Source: JACQHM01 sp964535215 (lineage in GTDB: Bacteria; Methylomirabilota; Methylomirabilia; Methylomirabilales; JACQHM01). Taken from it: a stretch of DNA of 64,000 nucleotides. A program made the translations under genes and the position numbers. Of this stretch, positions 58,262 to 64,000 are shown in pieces. The stretch is from assembly GCA_964535215.1 (NCBI GenBank), contig CAZHST010000004.1:54321-118320 (forward strand). Direction: 5' to 3'. Under the pieces are notes generated by a model. The model ran no database searches and was not told the DNA's origin. It saw only the letters and a program-made list of their open reading frames with translations. The number at the start of each line of letters is the position of its first letter. Position 1 is the first letter of the stretch.

Positions 58262-60759
58262 GCGGCGGGAAGAGGTTCCTCATCATCCACGGTCACTTCT
58301 ATCAGCCTCCCCGGGAGAACCCCTGGACGGGGGTGATTCAGGAGCAAGAGTCGGCGTATCCGTTCCATGACTGGAACGAGCGGATCGCCGCCGAATGCTA
58401 CGCCCCCAATGCCTTTTCCCGGGTCCTCGACGGAGGGGGGCGCATCTTGAAGATCGTGAACAACTATGCCTCCTTAAGCTTTAACATCGGTCCCACCCTC
58501 TTCTCGTGGCTTGAAAGTCATGTCCCTGAAGTCTACCGGCGGATCCTGGAGGCCGATGCCGAGAGCGTCAAGCGTTTGGGCCTTGGGAACGCCATCGCCC
58601 AGGCCTACCATCACGCGATCCTCCCTCTGGCCAATGCCAGGGACAGGAGGACGGAGATCCTGTGGGGGATCGAGGACTTCAGGACCCGTTTCAGCCGGGA
58701 TCCTTTGGGCCTGTGGCTCCCCGAGACGGCCGTGGATTACCCTACGTTACGCACCTTGGCCGAGGCCGGGATCCGCTTCATCATCCTCTCCCCTTCCCAG
58801 GCGAGGCGGTTCCGCCGTCTCGGGGAGAAAGCATGGGTAGAGGCCAGGAAGGGGCTCGATCCTCGAAGGCCTTACCGCTGCTTTATGAGGGATGAGAAGG
58901 GGCAGCCCCTTGAGCCGTTCATTGATATCTTCTTCTACGAACCGGCTATCTCCAGGGCTGTGAGCTTCGAGCATCTCCTGCGAAACGCTGGCAATCTGGC
59001 TGACAGGATCGAGGCAGCCTACCGTCCTGACAGGAAGGAAGACCAGGTGGTGGTGGTGGCGGCGGACGGTGAGACCTTTGGCCACCACGAGCCCTTTGCC
59101 GACATGTGCCTGGCCTATCTGTTTGCCGTCGAGGTCCCGAGGCGAGGGATCACGGTCACGAACCCGGGGGCCTATCTCCAGGATCACCCGCCCACCTACG
59201 AGGTGGAGATCGAGGAACGGACCTCTTGGAGCTGCCCCCACCGTCTCGGCCGCTGGAGGGAAGACTGCGGCTGCTCCACCGGGGGGAAGGCGGGATGGCA
59301 TCAGCGCTGGCGGGCTCCCCTCCGGCGGGGGCTGGATCGTCTTCGGGATGAGCTGGCCCTGATCTTTGAGACGGAAGGGGAGAAGCTCTTGAAAGACCCC
59401 TGGGCGGCCAGGGATGAGTATATCCGGGTAGTCCTGGACCGGGATCCCTCCTCAACGGATCGGTTTCTTAGCCATCATCAGGTGAAACCTTTGTCCCCCG
59501 AGGAGCAGGGACGGGCCCTCCGCCTTCTGGAGATGGAGCGTCACGCCCTGATGATGTATACAAGCTGTGGGTGGTTCTTCGCGGACTTGGCCGGGATCGA
59601 GACGGTCCAGATCCTGAGGTACGCTGCCAGGGCCATCGAGCTGGCCCAACCGTTCGCGGGAAAGGATTTGGAGGCCCTCCTCCTGGACGAGCTGGAGAAG
59701 GCCGAAAGCAACGTGGCCGGAAACGGGAGGCGGATCTGGGAGCTTCAGGTGAAGCCTTCCCAGGTCGGGATCGATCGGGCCACAGCCTTTTACGCCATCG
59801 TCTCCTTTTTCCGCCCATGGTCCGATCCTTGTCAAGTCTACACCTTCGAGGCGACCTGTCTTTCCCGGGAGCAAATCCCCTTTGACGGCGGCGATCTCCT
59901 CTTAGGAGGGCTCCATCTCCGTTCGACGATCACCCGCGAGGAGGGCCAGCGCGCCTTCGCCCTCCATCGCACCGGGGTCAAGGTTTCCTGTGCCGTCTTC
60001 CCTTGGGAGGAGGCCTGGCAAAGGGTTGTCAGGGAAGCCCGGGAGAAGGTGAAGGGAGGGGTTGAAAGATTCTTCGCCAGGCTTCAACAGGAGGGGGCGA
60101 AGCTGTTCTCCCTTAGGGATCTCTTCCCGGAGGAGCGAAAGGCTTACCTTGAGGCCCTCTTCAAGGAACGGGAGGAGGCCATTGCCGGGCGGTATCTGGC
60201 CATCTACCGAGAAAATCAGGATCTGATCGAAGCCCTGCATGAGGCTTCGCTCCCCCTTCCTCCGGGGCTCAAGGCCGCTCTGGACTTCGCCCTGAACGTT
60301 CAGGTTCGGGAGACCCTTCAGAGACTGCCCAGCGCTCCCGCTGAAGGGGCAAAGACCCTCCTCCAAGTGATCCAAAAGGCTGAGCGGTTCAACCTCGAGC
60401 TGGATCTCCAAAGGGTCCCCATCGCCATTGTCGGCGTTCTCCAGAAAGGGATGGAGGGGTTGGTGAAGGCCTTAGACGAGGCGAGATGTCAGGAACTTCT
60501 CGAGTTCCTGCAAGGAGCTCAAAGGCTGAAACTTCCCCTGGATCTGGCCGGACCCCAGAACCTGATGATGGAGATCCTGGAAAGGGACCTTCCACCCCTC
60601 CTGGAGAGGGTTGCCAAGGAAGGGGATCCAGCGGCGTATCGCCTGGTCTCAAGCGTGCTTCACCTGGCGGAGCGCTTAAACTTTAACGTGGAAGAAGAAA
60701 GGAGGCAGCTTGGGCCCTTCGAGGAACGGTTGGCGGCGGAGCCCGACCTCTGGCCTTAG
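58258..60759 (+). CDS. Glycoside hydrolase family 57 protein with DUF3536 domain
   Basis: 833 residues. The N-terminal GH57 barrel has HGHFYQPPRENPW, the nucleophile region GLWLPETAVD (Glu156) and the acid/base region AADGETFGHH (Asp270). A DUF3536 helical domain follows (from ~330), with YTSCGWFF and DRATAFYAIVSFF as landmarks. GH57 enzymes act on alpha-glucans (amylases, branching enzymes); the DUF3536 group is uncharacterised. No signal peptide, so probably cytoplasmic. Translational coupling to mlaD is unexpected for a glucan enzyme. Confidence 0.9.
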   Translation: MSGGKRFLIIHGHFYQPPRENPWTGVIQEQESAYPFHDWNERIAAECYAPNAFSRVLDGGGRILKIVNNYASLSFNIGPTLFSWLESHVPEVYRRILEADAESVKRLGLGNAIAQAYHHAILPLANARDRRTEILWGIEDFRTRFSRDPLGLWLPETAVDYPTLRTLAEAGIRFIILSPSQARRFRRLGEKAWVEARKGLDPRRPYRCFMRDEKGQPLEPFIDIFFYEPAISRAVSFEHLLRNAGNLADRIEAAYRPDRKEDQVVVVAADGETFGHHEPFADMCLAYLFAVEVPRRGITVTNPGAYLQDHPPTYEVEIEERTSWSCPHRLGRWREDCGCSTGGKAGWHQRWRAPLRRGLDRLRDELALIFETEGEKLLKDPWAARDEYIRVVLDRDPSSTDRFLSHHQVKPLSPEEQGRALRLLEMERHALMMYTSCGWFFADLAGIETVQILRYAARAIELAQPFAGKDLEALLLDELEKAESNVAGNGRRIWELQVKPSQVGIDRATAFYAIVSFFRPWSDPCQVYTFEATCLSREQIPFDGGDLLLGGLHLRSTITREEGQRAFALHRTGVKVSCAVFPWEEAWQRVVREAREKVKGGVERFFARLQQEGAKLFSLRDLFPEERKAYLEALFKEREEAIAGRYLAIYRENQDLIEALHEASLPLPPGLKAALDFALNVQVRETLQRLPSAPAEGAKTLLQVIQKAERFNLELDLQRVPIAIVGVLQKGMEGLVKALDEARCQELLEFLQGAQRLKLPLDLAGPQNLMMEILERDLPPLLERVAKEGDPAAYRLVSSVLHLAERLNFNVEEERRQLGPFEERLAAEPDLWP

Positions 60760-60774
60760 GGCACGGAGTCTCCG

Positions 60775-61020
60775 ATGACCAGAGAGGGGGGGGCCAACGG
60801 TGCCCTCCAGGAGGAGCGGCAGGAGAGAGGGCGGTGGAAGCGATGGATCCGCCTGGTCACCGGATGGGGTTTGATCCTTGGGGGTGTGGTAGGTCTCTTC
60901 CTCCCCTTCCTTCAAGGGATCGCCTTGATCGTGGCCGGATTGGCCCTCTTAAGCCGGGATGCCCCTTGGGCCCGGCGTTGCATGCAACGGATCAAGGCAT
61001 GGGTGAGAAAGCTTGGATGA
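60775..61020 (+). CDS. Small PGPGW-like transmembrane protein
   Basis: 81 residues: basic amphipathic start, two closely spaced hydrophobic helices joined by a short turn (WGLILGGVVGLFLPFLQGIALIV), then a basic tail. The GW ... LP-x-x-G arrangement resembles the PGPGW small membrane family. It lies 15 bp after the GH57 gene and 23 bp before the DUF502 gene, so it is likely co-transcribed. Function unknown. Confidence 0.7.
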   Translation: MTREGGANGALQEERQERGRWKRWIRLVTGWGLILGGVVGLFLPFLQGIALIVAGLALLSRDAPWARRCMQRIKAWVRKLG

Positions 61021-61043
61021 ACTAAGGAGGAACCTTTCACAAG

Positions 61044-61718
61044 ATGAAGACGTTCCGGACAGCCATCAGGGTTAAGTTTCTGGCAGGGTTCTTCGTGCTC
61101 CTGCCCATTGTGATCACCCTTTACTTTGCCTGGGAGTTTTTCAGCTTCGTTGATGGATTCTTCTCCCCCATCTATGAGGGGATTGTGGGCTTTCCCCTCC
61201 CCGGCTTGGGGTTCCTCACGGCCATGCTGATCATCTTCCTGGTAGGGCTCATCGCGACCAACGTGGCGGGGAAGCGGGCGTTGCAGTGGAGTGAGGCCCT
61301 GCTTTTAAAGATCCCTATCTTTAAACATCTCTACTCGGCGACCAAGCAGCTCCTGAACGCCTTCTCCCCTGACAACCAGGTAGCCTTTAAGGAGTTTGTC
61401 ATCGTCGAGCATCCCCGGAAGGGAGAATACGCCTTCGGCTTCTTAACAGGCGAGGTCTTCCTCGAACGGCACCCAGATCCTGGACCCCAAACTACCAATC
61501 CTGGACCTTCCCGGGAGGCCCTCTTCGCCGTCTATGTCCCCACCAACCATCTCTATCTCGGGGACATCGTGCTCTTCAAGCGCGAGGAGGTGATCCGTCC
61601 CCGTCTCTCGATCCAGGAGGGGATCCAGATCATCCTGTCCGGGGGGACGGCCGTCCCGAAGGTCCTCGTGACCTATGCCCCCTCCCTTACCGGGGCAGAG
61701 GTGACCGGGGGATCGTAG
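61044..61718 (+). CDS. DUF502 family membrane protein
   Basis: 224 residues. FLAGFFVLLPIVITLYFAWEFF and GFLTAMLIIFLVGLIATNVAGKRAL are the two membrane helices; IPIFKHLYSATKQLLNAF and VYVPTNHLYLGDIVLF are DUF502 hallmarks. A short Pro/Gly/Thr-rich insertion (about 143-153) interrupts the soluble part. The family is widespread and uncharacterised. Follows the PGPGW-like gene closely. Confidence 0.9.
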   Translation: MKTFRTAIRVKFLAGFFVLLPIVITLYFAWEFFSFVDGFFSPIYEGIVGFPLPGLGFLTAMLIIFLVGLIATNVAGKRALQWSEALLLKIPIFKHLYSATKQLLNAFSPDNQVAFKEFVIVEHPRKGEYAFGFLTGEVFLERHPDPGPQTTNPGPSREALFAVYVPTNHLYLGDIVLFKREEVIRPRLSIQEGIQIILSGGTAVPKVLVTYAPSLTGAEVTGGS

Positions 61719-61756
61719 GCCCCGGCGTCCCGCCGGGGTTCCCCAAGGAGGAAGAG

Positions 61757-63070
61757 ATGGAGGTTGTACCGGAAACCCCTTGGATGGAGATGGTGCTCAT
61801 CTTCATCCTGATCCTTCTGAACGGCTTCTTCGCCGGCTCGGAGATTGCCCTCGTTTCTGCCAGGAGAAGTCGGATCCAACAGCTCGCTGAGGAAGGGAAC
61901 GTCAGGGCCAAGCTTGTCAGGAAGCTCCAGGGAGAGCCCGAACGCTTCTTCGCCACAGTCCAGATTGGGGTGACCTTCGTCGGTACCCTTGCCTCGGCGG
62001 TGGGGGGTGTGGCTGCCGTCGAGACGATCAGGCCCTTGATCCAGCAGATCCCCTGGAGGCCGATCCAGGCGGCCAGCGGGACCATCGCATTAGGAGCGGT
62101 GGTGCTGGTCATCACCTACCTCTCCTTGATCTTCGGCGAGCTGGTCCCGAAGTCTCTGGCCCATCGGTACCCGGAGCAGATCGCCCTCGTGGTTGCCAGG
62201 CCCATTGATAGGTTCTCCCGCCTCTCGACGGCCCTGGTACGGGTCCTCACGTTCACCACCAGCGCCATCCTCCGGCTTTTCCGGGTTGGTCTCCAGCCGG
62301 AGGGCTCCTTGATGACGGAAGAGGAGCTGAAGCTCATCATCCGGGAAGGGCGAGAGAAGGGGATCTTTGACCAGGCGGAGCAGGAGCTGATCCATAGTGT
62401 GTTCGAGTTCACCGAGGCTTCGGTGAAGAAGGTCATGGTTCCGCGTCCTCGGATCCACGCCATCCCTCTTGACGCCTCCCCTGAGGAGATCCTGGGAGAG
62501 ATGATAGAGACGGGGCACTCCCGCTATCCTGTCTACGGCGAGGGGCTGGACGACATCCGGGGCATCGTCCACCAACGGGATGTCCTGAAACGCCTGGCGG
62601 AGAAGAAGCCCCTCATCCTGGCTGAGATCCTTCACCCCGCCTTCTTCGTCCCGGAGACCATGCCGGTGAGTCAGCTCTTAAAGGAGCTGCAGCGGCGCCG
62701 AATAGGGATGGCCCTGGTCGTGGACGAGTACGGTGGGATCGAGGGCTTAGCCACCGTTGAGGACTTGATCGAGGAGATCGTTGGTGAGATCCGGGATGAG
62801 TCCGAGACGGAGGCTAGGCCGGTGGAGCGGCTCCGGGATGGTTCACTGATCGTGGACGCCTCCATCAGCATCAGGGATCTTGTGAGTGAGCACGGCCTTT
62901 CCTTCCCCGAGTCGCCAGAGTACGAGACGTTGGCCGGCTTCGTCCTCTCCCAATTGCAGCAGATCCCGAGAGGCGGTGAGATCATCTACTATCAGGACTA
63001 CAAGCTCACCGTGGTGGACATGGACGGCCGAAGGATCGCCAAGGTTAAGGTGGAGCGGTACCCCAAATAA
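61757..63070 (+). CDS. CorC/HlyC-family (CNNM) membrane protein with CBS domains
   Basis: 437 residues. A DUF21/CNNM transmembrane domain (FILILLNGFFAGSEIALVSARRSR; LIFGELVPKSLA), a pair of CBS domains (about 225-345, with VMVPRPRIHAIPLDAS and VVDEYGGIEGLATVEDLIEEIVGE) and a C-terminal CorC_HlyC domain. Such proteins are linked to Mg2+/Co2+ efflux or resistance; hemolysin is a historical label. AAGGAGGAAG precedes ATG 61757. Confidence 0.92.
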   Translation: MEVVPETPWMEMVLIFILILLNGFFAGSEIALVSARRSRIQQLAEEGNVRAKLVRKLQGEPERFFATVQIGVTFVGTLASAVGGVAAVETIRPLIQQIPWRPIQAASGTIALGAVVLVITYLSLIFGELVPKSLAHRYPEQIALVVARPIDRFSRLSTALVRVLTFTTSAILRLFRVGLQPEGSLMTEEELKLIIREGREKGIFDQAEQELIHSVFEFTEASVKKVMVPRPRIHAIPLDASPEEILGEMIETGHSRYPVYGEGLDDIRGIVHQRDVLKRLAEKKPLILAEILHPAFFVPETMPVSQLLKELQRRRIGMALVVDEYGGIEGLATVEDLIEEIVGEIRDESETEARPVERLRDGSLIVDASISIRDLVSEHGLSFPESPEYETLAGFVLSQLQQIPRGGEIIYYQDYKLTVVDMDGRRIAKVKVERYPK

Positions 63071-63075
63071 GAAGC

Positions 63076-63092
63076 CTTCAGCCATCAGCCGT
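63076..63092. repeat. Partial copy of the TTCAGCCATCAGC repeat
   Basis: TTCAGCCATCAGCCGTC after the CorC-like gene matches one arm of the repeat at 51742, without a visible inverted partner. The remaining gap to 63185 shows nothing else. Confidence 0.4.
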
Positions 63093-63185
63093 CATCTTTG
63101 AGAGGGTCCCGGGGCCGACTGCTAGTAAGGATCCGGCTGACCAGAGGGAAAGATAAGGGTATCATCTTACAGGATGGGAGGTGTG

Positions 63186-63524
63186 ATGGGATTCTATCGG
63201 GTCAAGAGCTTTTTTGGGCTGGTGGTTCTTCTACTTCTGGCCAACTCGGGGTGTGTCGCACTCAAAGAAGGTCTCCTAGGCGTTTGGGATCCTGTGCAGC
63301 AAGCCGCGGCTGCCATCAAGGAGGCTGAAACGGCGGTGGAGGCGGCGAAGGCAGCAGGGGCGGCAGAGGTGCCGTCAGCGCGCTACGAATTGGCCAGCGC
63401 TGAGGCCTACCTTTCGCTGGCCAAAGACGAGTTCGGCCATCCCGACTGGTCGGGTGCCCGGCGCTACGCGAAGATAGCCAAGGAGAAAGCCGAACGGGCT
63501 CTGGCCCTCGCCAAAGGGAGGTAA
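63186..63524 (+). CDS. Small lipoprotein with DUF4398-like helical repeat
   Basis: 112 residues from ATG 63186, 4 bp after GGGAGG; an in-frame ATG 12 bp upstream overlaps that site. Lipobox LANSGC at about residues 17-22. The mature protein is an Ala/Glu/Lys-rich two-helix unit (AAAAIKEAETAVEAAKAAGA; YLSLAKDEF; ARRYAKIAKEKAERALALA), the pattern of DUF4398 proteins, which often accompany OmpA-type peptidoglycan-binding proteins. The next gene encodes a related protein. Confidence 0.75.
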   Translation: MGFYRVKSFFGLVVLLLLANSGCVALKEGLLGVWDPVQQAAAAIKEAETAVEAAKAAGAAEVPSARYELASAEAYLSLAKDEFGHPDWSGARRYAKIAKEKAERALALAKGR

Positions 63525-63530
63525 AGAGAG

Positions 63531-64000
63531 ATGGCTCGACGGCTAGGTTTTATCGCAGGCTTCCTTGTAGCGGTCTTCTTTGCGGCAGGATGCACGGCTT
63601 TTGGGAGCTATCGGGGACGACTTGAGGCGGCCCGGGCCTCCTTGGAGGAAGCCAAAAGGCAAGGGGCAAAGGAGACCGCGCCGGAGGAGTATGCCAAAGC
63701 CGAAGCCTGTCTGGAAGGGGCATGGCACTCGGCAACTACGTGGTGTCATGATACGCGGGTGGAACGGTATCTCCAGTGTGCTGAGCAAAACGTGAAGCTT
63801 GCGCTTAAGAAAGCGAGGATCGAAATGGCTGTTCCTCCAGTGCCAGGGGTGGGGCCGGAGGTGCCGCCGGTAGCGGAGGTTCCGCCGGCCGTGGAGGTGC
63901 CTCCGGTTGCGGCGGTGCCGGGGCCTCCCCCGGAGGTAGCGGTGCCCCCGGTGCCGGCAGTGCCTCCTGAAGCGATGGCTCCGCCGGCCGTGGAGGTGCC
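63531..64000 (+). CDS. Lipoprotein with DUF4398-like domain and Pro-rich repeats (3' end cut by window)
   Basis: 156 codons visible from ATG 63531 (GGGAGG upstream), open to the window end. Lipobox FAAGC with Cys at about residue 21. A helical unit related to the preceding lipoprotein (RLEAARASLEEAKRQGAKE; YAKAEACLEGAWHSA) with three extra Cys residues is followed by imperfect Pro/Val-rich repeats (EVPPVAEVPPAVEVPP). At the DNA level a 20-bp unit recurs at 63882-63901 and 63981-64000. An OmpA-like domain may follow, which cannot be seen. Confidence 0.8.
   Translation, partial: MARRLGFIAGFLVAVFFAAGCTAFGSYRGRLEAARASLEEAKRQGAKETAPEEYAKAEACLEGAWHSATTWCHDTRVERYLQCAEQNVKLALKKARIEMAVPPVPGVGPEVPPVAEVPPAVEVPPVAAVPGPPPEVAVPPVPAVPPEAMAPPAVEV

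Noticed and set aside
1..64000. tRNA, rRNA, CRISPR arrays and insertion sequences
   Set aside because: Reading both strands I saw no cloverleaf T-arm consensus, rRNA segments, regularly spaced repeats or transposase genes.

Overview
The window is 64 kb of GC-rich (about 60% by eye) Gram-negative bacterial DNA from a draft assembly: a 100-N scaffold gap lies at 24612-24711. Outer-membrane porins, an Mla-type lipid transport operon, RseP, FtsB, the DXP/MEP isoprenoid genes dxr and ispG, a GH57/DUF3536 protein and groESL under a CIRCE element suggest an uncultured, environmental Gram-negative lineage. NC10/Methylomirabilota, Nitrospirota or a Deltaproteobacteria-like group are guesses from gene style; nothing here fixes the taxonomy.

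Layout. 1-3.0 kb: a minus-strand lexA-mraZ-HerA-like ATPase operon with a self-overlapping LexA operator; the ATPase ends in a DnaX-tau-like segment. 3.2-10.4 kb: two plus-strand operons, each headed by a small His/Cys-containing membrane protein followed by a porin; the second continues with a zinc/manganese ABC binding protein and permease but no ATPase. 10.4-16.1 kb: MEMO1-family protein, a hypothetical protein, a PuuD-like membrane protein facing a separate cytochrome c, a VIT1/CCC1 metal transporter and a lactate permease. 16.1-22.9 kb: accessory metabolism (ThDP enzyme, penicillin-acylase-family hydrolase, cyclase-family hydrolase, AmpG-like MFS carrier, ABM monooxygenase). 22.9-25.5 kb: a decayed defence or mobile island with a truncated VapBC-type pair, an intact VapC with an AbrB antitoxin, and fragments of an Eco57I-like restriction-modification gene around the gap.

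25.5-35.4 kb: CCA-adding enzyme/poly(A) polymerase, GAF histidine kinase, DCC-family protein, then a plus-strand signalling set (response regulator, FadL/PorV-like barrel, TPR plus ABC_sub_bind protein, hybrid kinase, CheY-like regulator). 35.4-38.7 kb: enolase-superfamily enzyme, groEL and groES. 38.9-51.5 kb: housekeeping run alr, phosphohexomutase, eno, ftsB, a REC-GGDEF cyclase, dxr, rseP, ispG, proS and a VanZ-like protein. 51.5-64 kb: FmdB-like zinc ribbon, cation exchanger, gamma-glutamyltranspeptidase, lipoprotein-mlaE-mlaF-mlaD-GH57 run, small membrane proteins, a CorC/HlyC-type protein and two small lipoproteins, the last cut by the window edge.

The most striking object is ispG (47039-49315): it carries a 396-residue intein with LAGLIDADG-like motifs, inserted exactly before the cysteine that should ligate the [4Fe-4S] cluster. 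The intein has itself been invaded, in frame, by a palindromic repeat of the kind found between genes elsewhere in the window. Also notable are the tau-like tail on the LexA-linked ATPase and a lipoprotein whose only plausible start codon is AUC.
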